From: Rhodococcus_G sp042754225 | Lineage (GTDB): Bacteria > Actinomycetota > Actinomycetes > Mycobacteriales > Mycobacteriaceae | NCBI RefSeq assembly: GCF_042754225.1 | Contig: NZ_JBHZAH010000002.1 | Location: 55,632-119,631, forward strand | Reading direction: 5' to 3' | DNA: 64,000 bases | Shown: in pieces, positions 57,245 through 64,000 of the stretch | Position numbering within the stretch: the stretch's first letter is position 1 | Layout of the letters: every line of letters starts with the position of its first letter | Notes under the pieces: generated by a model | What the model was told of the DNA's origin: nothing | The model's database searches: none | The model's input: only the letters and a program-made list of their open reading frames with translations | Made by a program: the position numbers and the translations under genes

Positions 57245-58651
57245 ATGAGTCAGCCAACGACGGACCCGACGTTCTACCGCAGCGCGGCCGAGGCGGCTGC
57301 GGCCCCGCCGGAGCAACTGGCCTACGTGGTCGCGTTCGACCGCGCGGCGGCGAAGCCCGACGCGCTGACCGTGATCGATGTGGATCCTGCTTCGGGTACA
57401 TACGGCAAGGTGGTGGGCTGGACCGACGTGCCCCACACGGGCGACGAGTTGCACCACTTCGGCTGGAACGCCTGCAGCAGCGCTCTCAAACACGAGGGCC
57501 ACGACCTGCAGGGATTGGCGCGGCGGTACCTGATCGTGCCGGGTCTGCGCTCGTCGCGCCTCTACGTGTTCGACACCCAGCCCGACCCACGGCAACCCAG
57601 CCTGTCCAAGATCACGGACGGCACCGAGCTCGCAGACAAGGCCGGCTACTCCCGACCGCACACCTCGCACTGCGGCCCGGACGGGGTGTTCATGACCTGC
57701 CTCGGCGGCGCAGACGGATCGGACGGGCCGGGCGGCATCGCCTTGCTCGATCACGCCAGTTTCGACGTACTCCGGAAATGGGAAACCGACCGGGGGCCGC
57801 AGTATCTCGCCTACGACGCCTGGTGGCATCTCAACCAGAACACGCTGATCACCAGCGAATGGGGCACACCGTCGATGATCGAGGACGGGCTGGTACCGGA
57901 GCTGTTGCTGGCGAACAAGTACGGCCACGCGATCCACTTCTGGGACCTCGCCGCCGGCGAGCACAAGCAGCGCGTGGACCTCGGCGAGCAGTACCAGATG
58001 CCGCTCGAGCTGCGGCCGTCGCACGACCCGGACGCCGCATGGGGATTCGTCGGCGTGGTGGTCTCGACCGAGGACCTGTCGGCGTCGGTGTGGCGATGGC
58101 ACCGCGACGGCGGCGCCTGGGCGGTGGACCAGGTGATCACCATCCCGGCCGAGCCGGCCGATCCCGACCTACTGCCGCCGGCGCTGAAGCCGTTCGGTGC
58201 GGTGCCGCCGTTGGTCACCGACATCGACCTCTCGGTCGACGACCAGTTCCTCTACGTCTCGTGCTGGGGCACCGGGGAGCTCAAGCAGTTCGACGTGCAC
58301 GACCCCGCCAACCCGAGAGAAGCCGGGTCTGTCCGGCTCGGCGGGATCGTCGGCCGCAACGCCCATCCGGCGGCGCCGGACCAGCCGCTGTCCGGCGGCC
58401 CGCAGATGGTCGAGATCAGCCGTGACGGGCGGCGGGTCTACCTCACCAACTCCCTCTACGGAGCGTGGGACGACCAGTTCTACCCGGACGGCGTCGGCGC
58501 CTGGATGGCCGTCCTGCACGCCGAACCCCACGGCGGCATGACCGTCGACCAGGCCTTCTTCCCGCACGGCGACGACTTCCGGGGCCTGCGCGCCCACCAG
58601 GTGCGTCTCCAGGGTGGCGACGCCTCCTCCGATTCGTACTGCTACCGGTAG
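57245..58651 (+). CDS. Selenium-binding protein / methanethiol oxidase family
   Basis: 468 residues, normal length for SBP56. Beta-propeller with family segments ELHHFGWNACSSAL, YLIVPGLRSSRLYVFDTQPDPRQPSLSKI, YSRPHTSHCGPDGVFMTCLGG, WWHLNQNTLITSEWGTPSMIEDGL, KYGHAIHFWDL, VTDIDLSVDDQFLYVSCWGTGELKQFDVHDP and GPQMVEISRDGRRVYLTNSLY. The many conserved His residues are candidate copper ligands; characterised members (human SELENBP1, bacterial MtoX) oxidise methanethiol to formaldehyde, hydrogen sulfide and peroxide. Bacterial MtoX is periplasmic, but no signal peptide is seen here, so this copy should be cytoplasmic. GTG/ATG choice is clear: ATG 57245 behind GGAGGAGG. Confidence 0.93.
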   Translation: MSQPTTDPTFYRSAAEAAAAPPEQLAYVVAFDRAAAKPDALTVIDVDPASGTYGKVVGWTDVPHTGDELHHFGWNACSSALKHEGHDLQGLARRYLIVPGLRSSRLYVFDTQPDPRQPSLSKITDGTELADKAGYSRPHTSHCGPDGVFMTCLGGADGSDGPGGIALLDHASFDVLRKWETDRGPQYLAYDAWWHLNQNTLITSEWGTPSMIEDGLVPELLLANKYGHAIHFWDLAAGEHKQRVDLGEQYQMPLELRPSHDPDAAWGFVGVVVSTEDLSASVWRWHRDGGAWAVDQVITIPAEPADPDLLPPALKPFGAVPPLVTDIDLSVDDQFLYVSCWGTGELKQFDVHDPANPREAGSVRLGGIVGRNAHPAAPDQPLSGGPQMVEISRDGRRVYLTNSLYGAWDDQFYPDGVGAWMAVLHAEPHGGMTVDQAFFPHGDDFRGLRAHQVRLQGGDASSDSYCYR

Positions 58652-58671
58652 TCGGTCGGGGTGGTGTCGCG

Positions 58672-59631
58672 TCACTTCTGCGCGATCTCGGCGAAGGATG
58701 CGGCATCCTCCTCGCCGAACTTCTCCTCGAGCACCTCGGGGGTGTAGTCGAGGTCGATCTCCTCGATCGGACGTCCGCGCGCCGACTCGATCGCACCGAG
58801 CCTGCGCTGGGCGCGGTCGGCGGCGTAGGCGAGGAACTCGTCGTTGTCGAGGCCGAACGGCTGCACCTCGAACTGGTCGTTGACCCAGTTGATCATGCCC
58901 AGTGCGAGCGGCATGAGTTCGGCCATCCGCTGCTGCACGACGTCCCAGTTGCTCTCGTCGGCGGCGACGTGCCGGCGGCAGGTGAACGTGCCCCACGCCA
59001 TGTGCCTGCGCTCGTCGTTGCCGATCAGCCGGATCAGTTCGACCATGCCCGGCAGGATGTTCCACTCGGTGCACACCTTCTTCCAGGCGTAGTAGCCGGT
59101 GAGCGCGAGGCTGCCCTCGATCACGTGGTTGTAGGTGACGCTCGCGCGGACCTGGTTGGCCGGGCTGGGGTCGGTCTCGAGGATCCGCAGCGAGCCCGGC
59201 AGCTCCTCGTAGAACAGCTCGCGGTAGTACGGGTTGTCCGCGACGTACGGGTGCAGGTCACCGGTCAGCCCGACGGCATCCATCCAGAGCCGGAAGACCT
59301 GGGTGTGCTTGGCCTCCTCGAAACAGAACTGGGTCAGGTACATCTCGTCGCCGAGCCTGCCCTCCGACGCCATCGCCTTCATGAACGGCTGGATGTCCTC
59401 GGTGACAGCCTCCTCGCCGGCGATGAACTGCGTGCACAGGAAGGTGGCGCTGCGCTGCTGCTCACTGGTCAGCCCCACCCAGTCCTCGGCGTCCTTGCCG
59501 AAGTCGATGGACCGGGGGTCCCAGAAATGCGCGTTCCCCTTGCTGAACAACCGCAGCGGAAAGGCATCCCAGTTCAGTCCGCCCGCCCGGATCGATCCGA
59601 AGCCCTGCCTGGTCACGGGAGTTGCGGTCAT
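58672..59631 (-). CDS. R2-like ligand-binding oxidase (R2lox, Mn/Fe)
   Basis: 319 residues. Ferritin-like four-helix protein related to ribonucleotide reductase R2 but carrying a Mn/Fe cofactor and a fatty-acid ligand. All residues known from M. tuberculosis R2lox (Rv0233) are present with an offset of five: metal ligands Glu73, Glu106, His109, Glu172, Glu207, His210 and the Val76/Tyr167 pair that forms the ether cross-link (segments IAGEEAVTED, FCFEEAKH, SVTYNHVIEG, NDERRHMAWG). Physiological substrate unknown. ATG 59631. Convergent with the selenium-binding gene, 20 bases apart. Confidence 0.96.
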   Translation of the reverse strand: MTATPVTRQGFGSIRAGGLNWDAFPLRLFSKGNAHFWDPRSIDFGKDAEDWVGLTSEQQRSATFLCTQFIAGEEAVTEDIQPFMKAMASEGRLGDEMYLTQFCFEEAKHTQVFRLWMDAVGLTGDLHPYVADNPYYRELFYEELPGSLRILETDPSPANQVRASVTYNHVIEGSLALTGYYAWKKVCTEWNILPGMVELIRLIGNDERRHMAWGTFTCRRHVAADESNWDVVQQRMAELMPLALGMINWVNDQFEVQPFGLDNDEFLAYAADRAQRRLGAIESARGRPIEEIDLDYTPEVLEEKFGEEDAASFAEIAQK

Positions 59632-59715
59632 GGCGCACGTCCTGGTCTGTGATGGTGGGAGCACCGCCGGTGTGGTCGGCGTCACACCCCATCGTTTACA
59701 CAGGCGTGTGCAGTG

Positions 59716-60855
59716 TCAAGGAACCAGCACGGTGAGTCCGTGCGGGCGGGTGTTCATCGACTCGCACCCGTCCGCGGTGACCACCACGATGTCCTCGATC
59801 CGGGCGCCCCAGTCGCCGCGGAAGTAGATGCCCGGTTCGATGCTGAACGCCATCCCCTCGGCGAGCTCGATCCGGTTACCCGCCACGATGTACGGCTCCT
59901 CGTGCACGGACAGGCCGATCCCGTGGCCGGTGCGGTGGACGAAGACCTCGGCCAGTCCCTCCGCCGCGAGAACGTCGCGGGCGGCCGCGTCGACGGACTC
60001 GGCGCTCACGCCGGGGCGCACCGCGTCGACCGCCGCCCGCTGCGCGCGCTCGAGCACCGCGAACTTCGCGGCCACCTCGGGCGAGGGCTCCCCCATGCTG
60101 TAGGTGCGGGTGCTGTCGGAGTTGTAGCCCGGCGCAACCGGTCCGCCGATGTCGATGACCACCACGTCCCCCGGCTCGATGGTGCGGTCGGAGACCTCGT
60201 GGTGGGGGTCGGCGCCGTGCGGGCCGGACCCGACGATGATGAACTCGGCCCCCGTGTGGCCCTCCTCGACGATCGCGGCGCCGATGTCCGCGGCCACCTC
60301 GGCCTCGGTGCGGCCCGGCCGCAGCCACTCACCCATCCGCGCGTGCACCCGGTCGATCGCCGCGCCCGCGCGACGCAACGCCTCGATCTCGGCCTGGTCC
60401 TTGATCATTCGCAGCTCACGCAGCACACCGGTGGCCAGGATCGGCGGCGAACCCAGCGCCGCGGTCAACGGGATCACGTGCAGCGCGGGCATCGCCTCCG
60501 CGACGGCGGTCTTGCCCGGCTGCGGCAGCAGCGAGCCCACCAGCGCGTACGGGTCGACCCCGTCCACCCAGTCCCGCACCGGCAGACCGAGTTCCGCGGT
60601 CGCCGAGTCGCCGAGCGCCGCCAGTTCGAGCCGCGGCACGACCACCGACGCGGGGCTTCCGTCGGCGGGCACGACCAGGCAGGTCAGCCGCTCGAACGAG
60701 TCGGCTCCCGAGCCGATCAGGTACTTCAGGTCGGGGCCGGGCGTGATGAGCAGCGCGTCCAGTCCCGCGTTCGCGGTGAGTTCCGCGGCGCGCCGGAGGC
60801 GCTCGCCGTAGACGGCCGTCGGGAAGCGTCCGGTCGAGGGGCTCTGTGTACTCAT
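59716..60855 (-). CDS. pepE: M24-family Xaa-Pro dipeptidase/aminopeptidase
   Basis: 379 residues. Creatinase-like N-terminal domain 1-135, then a pita-bread metallopeptidase with the five dinuclear metal ligands in place: Asp in VVVIDIGGPVAPG, Asp in YNSDSTRTYSMG, His in GHGIGLSVHEEPYIV, Glu in MAFSIEPGIYF and Glu in GARIEDIVVV. Cleaves imidodipeptides or N-terminal Xaa-Pro bonds, cytoplasmic. ATG 60855 is taken; the frame upstream enters the divergent exonuclease promoter. Divergent neighbour is the 5'-3' exonuclease, the same pairing as Rv2089c-Rv2090. Confidence 0.93.
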   Translation of the reverse strand: MSTQSPSTGRFPTAVYGERLRRAAELTANAGLDALLITPGPDLKYLIGSGADSFERLTCLVVPADGSPASVVVPRLELAALGDSATAELGLPVRDWVDGVDPYALVGSLLPQPGKTAVAEAMPALHVIPLTAALGSPPILATGVLRELRMIKDQAEIEALRRAGAAIDRVHARMGEWLRPGRTEAEVAADIGAAIVEEGHTGAEFIIVGSGPHGADPHHEVSDRTIEPGDVVVIDIGGPVAPGYNSDSTRTYSMGEPSPEVAAKFAVLERAQRAAVDAVRPGVSAESVDAAARDVLAAEGLAEVFVHRTGHGIGLSVHEEPYIVAGNRIELAEGMAFSIEPGIYFRGDWGARIEDIVVVTADGCESMNTRPHGLTVLVP

Positions 60856-60892
60856 GGCACCCAGGCTATCGAGGTTTGGCAGGATGGGCGGC

Positions 60893-61855
60893 ATGACCGG
60901 ACCCCTGCTTCTCCTCGACGGCGCGAGCCTGTGGTTCCGCGCGTATTACGCCCTCCCCGAGTCGTTCACGTCGAAGGACGGTCGACCCGTCAATGCCGTG
61001 CGCGGGTTCACGGACATGGTCGCGGCGCTGATCACCCGGCACCAGCCGAGCCGTCTCGCGGTGTGCCTCGACCTGGACTGGCGTCCCCAGTTCCGGGTGG
61101 ACCTGGTGCCGTCGTACAAGGCGCACCGCGTCGCCGCCGAGCTCGAGGCAAGTCCGGACGTCGAGGAAGTGCCCGACACGCTCACACCGCAGGTCCCGAT
61201 GATCCTCGACGTGCTGGCCGCGGCCGGCATCGCCACCGCGGGCGCGGACGGGTTCGAGGCCGACGACGTGCTCGGCACCCTCGCCGCCCGCGAACGCACA
61301 GACACCGTCGTGGTCGTCAGTGGCGACCGCGACCTGCTGCAGGTGGTCGCCGACGACCCGGTCCCGGTCCGGGTGCTGTATGTCGGGCGCGGGCTGTCGA
61401 AGGCCGAGCTCTTCGGTCCCGCCGAGGTGGCCGAGAAGTACGGCGTGCCCGCGGATCGACCGGGCGCCGGGTACGCGGAGTTGGCCCTGTTGCGCGGCGA
61501 CCCCTCCGACGGATTGCCGGGCGTCAAGGGAGTCGGCGAGAAGACCGCCTCGTCACTCCTGCTGGAATACGGGTCGGTCGAGGCGCTTCGCGAGGCCGTC
61601 GACGATCCCGAGTCCGGTCTGGCCAAGGGCATCCGAACCAAGCTCACCGCGGCCTCCGACTATCTCGATTCAGCGCTGCCCGTCGTTCGCGTCGCCACCG
61701 ACACGGCGGTCGAGATGTCGCGTCCGGACCCGCTGCCCGTCGAGCCCGCGGACCCGGAGCGGCTCGCGGCGCTCGCGGACGACCTGGCGATCGGTACGTC
61801 GATCGGGCGGCTGACGAAGGCGATGGCCGCGCCGCGGAACGGGTACGGCGGCTAG
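60893..61855 (+). CDS. 5'-3' exonuclease (Pol I-type FEN domain protein)
   Basis: 320 residues from ATG 60893 (ATG 60884 is possible). A free-standing homologue of the 5' nuclease domain of DNA polymerase I: LLLLDGASLWFRAYYALPESF, YKAHR, GFEADDVLGTLAARE, VVVVSGDRDLLQVVADD and the helix-hairpin-helix DPSDGLPGVKGVGEKTASSLLLEYGSV. The acidic metal ligands of both sites are visible. It should process flaps or RNA primers in repair and replication. Orthologue of Rv2090 by sequence type and neighbourhood. Confidence 0.93.
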   Translation: MTGPLLLLDGASLWFRAYYALPESFTSKDGRPVNAVRGFTDMVAALITRHQPSRLAVCLDLDWRPQFRVDLVPSYKAHRVAAELEASPDVEEVPDTLTPQVPMILDVLAAAGIATAGADGFEADDVLGTLAARERTDTVVVVSGDRDLLQVVADDPVPVRVLYVGRGLSKAELFGPAEVAEKYGVPADRPGAGYAELALLRGDPSDGLPGVKGVGEKTASSLLLEYGSVEALREAVDDPESGLAKGIRTKLTAASDYLDSALPVVRVATDTAVEMSRPDPLPVEPADPERLAALADDLAIGTSIGRLTKAMAAPRNGYGG

Positions 61856-61967
61856 CACTCCAGCCGTCGATCGTGATCCACATGCCCGATTCGCGGTGTT
61901 GGCCGACCTGGGGGGCGACTTGATGCGTGCGCGATGAGTTCGGGCGGCGGATCGGGTCTGCCCTGGT

Positions 61968-62144
61968 ATGACTCGAATCAGCGCTGACATCTCGGTCTCT
62001 CCCGACCGCGTCCCTGGCCGCCACCTCTTCGACGTTGTCGACGGGCCGAAACGCTGGGACGACACGTCCGGCTACGGCGCAGGCAAGCCCGCGTTCGTCG
62101 ACTGCGACGCCCGTGACCTACGGCGTCTTCCGGTGACCCGATGA
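61968..62144 (+). pseudogene. Remnant of a DHFR/RibD-C-family reductase
   Basis: 58-residue frame. MTRISADISVSPD is the N-terminus of the DHFR-like (RibD C-terminal domain) family, and after only a few residues GRHLFDVVDGPKRWDDTSGYGAG follows, which in complete proteins lies about 60 residues further on; the remainder (FVDCDARDLRRLPVTR) matches nothing in the family. So internal deletions and probably a frameshift have removed about three quarters of the gene. Its stop overlaps the next ATG (ATGA), which may help expression of the downstream hydrolase. It could still be a short translated leader. Confidence 0.6.
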
Positions 62145-63079
62145 CCACCGTCGACGCCAATGAGATCGCCTTGGGCATCGAGTCGTTCGGTGACGACGAC
62201 GCGCCACTCGTCCTGCTCGCGGGCGGGACGACGATGCTCTCCTGGCCCGACGCGCTGTGCGAGCGACTCGCCGCCGGCGGGCGCCGGGTGGTGCGCTACG
62301 ACCTGCGCGACAGCGGAGAGTCCACGACGACGGATCCGGAGGCGCCCGCCTACACCCTGCGCGGCCTCGCCGCCGACGCGGCGGCCCTTGCCGACGCGCT
62401 CGGCGGTGGGCCCGCGCACCTCGCGGGGATCGGCGTCGGCGGGATGGTCGCCCAGGTGGCCGTGCTCGACCATCCGGGCGCGTTCTCGGCGCTCACGCTG
62501 GTCGGCACCCGCGCGGTTGCCCCTGGCCCGCCCGACCGGGACCTCCCCGACCACGACCAGGCGACGATGAGCCGGCTGTTTGCGCGTCCGATGCCGGACT
62601 GGACCGATCGCGAGGCGGTTGCGGAGTTCGCCGCCGTCGGCGCGGAGCTGCGCGGCGACGACCCCGTCGCCGCGCGCGCAATCGCTGCGCGCATCTGGGA
62701 CCGCACACCGGGCACCGCACCCCCGGTTCAGACGGCCAACCAGATGGGCATGGTGTTCTCCCGGCTCGACTGCACACCCCGCTGGCGCGAGCGCCTGCCG
62801 GAGATCGAGGTCCCCACGCTCGTCGTCCACGGCCGCCGCGACCGGTTCTTCCCCGTCGGCAACGGCGAGGCGATCGCGCGCGAGATCCCCGGGGCACGGC
62901 TGCTCGTCCTCGAGGAGGCCGCCACTGCGATCCCCGATGCGGCGGTCGGCGAGGTCACCGAGGCGATGCTCGCTCTCGGACAGAGGACGGCGGGTGCCGC
63001 ATCGGGTCGGGCCTCCACGCAGCGGTGGACGTCGGGCGGGCGACGAGAAAATGGTTGGACGGGATCGCGTTCGCGTTGA
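62141..63079 (+). CDS. Alpha/beta-hydrolase-fold protein lacking the catalytic Ser and His
   Basis: 312 residues. Fold marks are clear: LVLLAGGTTMLSWPDALCERLAAGGRRVVRYDLRDSGEST, AHLAGIGVGGMVAQVAVLDHPG and VPTLVVHGRRDRFFPVGNGE. The nucleophile elbow normally reads G-x-S-x-G; here it is GIGVG with Gly in place of Ser, and the C-terminal catalytic-His motif (usually GHDLP-like) reads ATAIPD. The Asp region HGRRDRFFP remains. The protein is thus a pseudo-enzyme or a decaying gene; the last 30 residues (SGRASTQRWTSGGRRENGWTGS) look like read-through beyond the ancestral stop. ATG overlaps the DHFR relic stop. Confidence 0.8.
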   Translation: MTTVDANEIALGIESFGDDDAPLVLLAGGTTMLSWPDALCERLAAGGRRVVRYDLRDSGESTTTDPEAPAYTLRGLAADAAALADALGGGPAHLAGIGVGGMVAQVAVLDHPGAFSALTLVGTRAVAPGPPDRDLPDHDQATMSRLFARPMPDWTDREAVAEFAAVGAELRGDDPVAARAIAARIWDRTPGTAPPVQTANQMGMVFSRLDCTPRWRERLPEIEVPTLVVHGRRDRFFPVGNGEAIAREIPGARLLVLEEAATAIPDAAVGEVTEAMLALGQRTAGAASGRASTQRWTSGGRRENGWTGSRSR

Positions 63080-63122
63080 TAGCGTGCCCAGGACCGTGAC
63101 GGTACGCGAGGAGGTGGGACCC

Positions 63123-63182
63123 ATGAACGCTGCAACTCTGTGGGTGCTCCCACTCGTGTTCACGGTTCGGCGATCGACGTAG
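63123..63182 (+). CDS. 19-codon open frame with strong ribosome site
   Basis: ATG 63123 follows GAGGAGGTGGGACCC, one of the best ribosome sites in the window, and encodes MNAATLWVLPLVFTVRRST. The middle is hydrophobic (LWVLPLVFTV). It could be a leader peptide for the hydrolase at 63232, a tiny membrane protein, or the surviving 5' end of a lost gene. No family can be named. Confidence 0.35.
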   Translation: MNAATLWVLPLVFTVRRST

Positions 63183-63231
63183 GTGTCGCCGGGAGCGCCT
63201 GACCAACGGCAATCCCGAAAGGCAACACACC

Positions 63232-63993
63232 ATGCATTTCACCTCAGAGACATCATCGAACGGTGTCATCGAACGCACTTTCACCCTGGACGACGTCACG
63301 GGTGTGCTCTGGTCACCGGAATCCGGTTCCGCCGGTGCGCCCGTGATCCTGGCCGGCCACCCCGGCGGTTTGGACAAGAAGGCCCCGGGACACGTGGCCC
63401 GGGCCCATTCCTCGGTGACCAGGGACGGTTTCCACGTCGTCTCCATCGACGCGCCCGGACATGGCGACCGGGCGCGAAACGCACAGGACCAACGTCTGGT
63501 CGCCGAGTTCCGCCAGGCTCGGGCCGAAGGCAGCCCGTCGTTCGGGCGAATCCTCGCCGACTACTGCGCATCGGTGGCCGAACGCGCCGTCCCGGAATGG
63601 CAGGCGACCATCGACGCCGTGCAGGGTCTGCCCGAGATCGGCGCGCACGCCCCAATCGGCTACTCCGGCGTGTCGCTGGCCTGCGCGATCGGGATACCGC
63701 TGACGGCGGCCGAGCCCCGGATCACCGCTGCGGTCTTCGGTTGGGTGTCCGGACACGACGCGCTGCTCGAGGCAGCGAAGCGGGTGACCATCCCGATCGA
63801 GTTCCTGCTCCCGTTGGACGACAGGGAGATCCCCCGCGAATTCGGTCTCGAGTTGTTCGACGCCTTCGCCTCGGAAGACAAGGTGCTGCACGCCTTCCCG
63901 GGAGGTCACCGCCAGGTGCCCACGGATGGCCGGATCGACACCCGGTTCTTCCCCCGACATCTCGGACGGTCCGACGGCGCACTGCCGGTCTGA
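63232..63993 (+). CDS. Alpha/beta hydrolase
   Basis: 253 residues. Dienelactone-hydrolase-like or esterase-like fold: VTGVLWSPESGSAGAPVILAGHPGG, VVSIDAPGHGDRAR, nucleophile elbow GYSGVSLACAIGIPL with Ser in GVSLA (last Gly replaced by Ala), EFLLPLDDREIPREFGLELFDAF for the acid and FPGGHRQVP for the catalytic His. A near-complete triad makes it a likely active esterase or lactonase; no signal peptide. ATG start with a weak ribosome site (CGAAAGG) ten bases ahead. Confidence 0.88.
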   Translation: MHFTSETSSNGVIERTFTLDDVTGVLWSPESGSAGAPVILAGHPGGLDKKAPGHVARAHSSVTRDGFHVVSIDAPGHGDRARNAQDQRLVAEFRQARAEGSPSFGRILADYCASVAERAVPEWQATIDAVQGLPEIGAHAPIGYSGVSLACAIGIPLTAAEPRITAAVFGWVSGHDALLEAAKRVTIPIEFLLPLDDREIPREFGLELFDAFASEDKVLHAFPGGHRQVPTDGRIDTRFFPRHLGRSDGALPV

Positions 63994-64000
63994 CGTGAAC

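Overview
The window looks like chromosomal DNA of a high-GC mycolic-acid actinobacterium, most likely Rhodococcus/Prescottella or a close relative. The evidence is the GC-rich codon use, many GTG starts, several F420-type flavin/deazaflavin enzymes, and blocks whose order I recall from Mycobacterium tuberculosis: Rv2049c-rbpA-ppm1-lnt-fxsA, Rv2061c-cobN-cobG-cobH-cobIJ, cobK-cobM-cobL-Rv2073c-Rv2074, and pepE (Rv2089c)-Rv2090. No rRNA, tRNA or CRISPR array was seen.

Layout. (1) 1-11864, minus strand: 3,954 residues of a giant nonribosomal peptide synthetase that runs off the left edge: C - orphan C-terminal C lobe - A - T - C - A(Ser) - T - C - A - T - E. (2) 12030-20180: Rv2049c-like Zn protein, rbpA with a SigH-type promoter, then a minus-strand run fxsA, amidohydrolase, lnt, ppm1 and a KimA-like permease fused to an OB-fold. 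(3) 20272-30870: an accessory segment of about 8.8 kb (coiled-coil KfrA-like protein, SRPBCC proteins, F420-type enzymes, TetR, LysR/SDR, Tn3 transposase relic, LuxR-HTH protein, tyrosine recombinase) lying between a NarL-type response regulator and a HisKA_3 kinase that probably were once neighbours. (4) 30944-36762: tldD-tldE-ychJ, a small hypothetical gene and a prrAB-like two-component system. (5) 36807-42730: rifampicin monooxygenase-like gene behind a perfect inverted repeat resembling the rifamycin-associated element, a lipase maturation factor, an S4 protein, two tandem secreted glycine-rich paralogues and an Rv2061c-like enzyme. (6) 42748-43103: lipase pseudogene. (7) 43154-56220: aerobic cobalamin genes cobN (behind a B12 riboswitch), cobG, cobH, cobIJ, and on the other side of a His-rich protein and a DGPF/ECF42 sigma module, cobL-cobM-cobK with an overlapping SDR. 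(8) 56252-63993: Rv2074-like enzyme, secreted protein, selenium-binding protein, R2lox, Xaa-Pro peptidase, 5'-3' exonuclease, a decayed DHFR-like relic, an alpha/beta hydrolase lacking its nucleophile, and an intact alpha/beta hydrolase.

How the genes work together. The cob genes cover ring contraction, methylations, reduction, rearrangement and cobalt insertion of corrin synthesis; cobN is probably feedback-regulated by cobalamin at RNA level. ppm1 and lnt supply mannosyl donor and lipoprotein acylation to the envelope. The accessory segment holds several self-regulated cassettes with visible operators. Function calls rest on motif and family recognition by reading; no database search was run.
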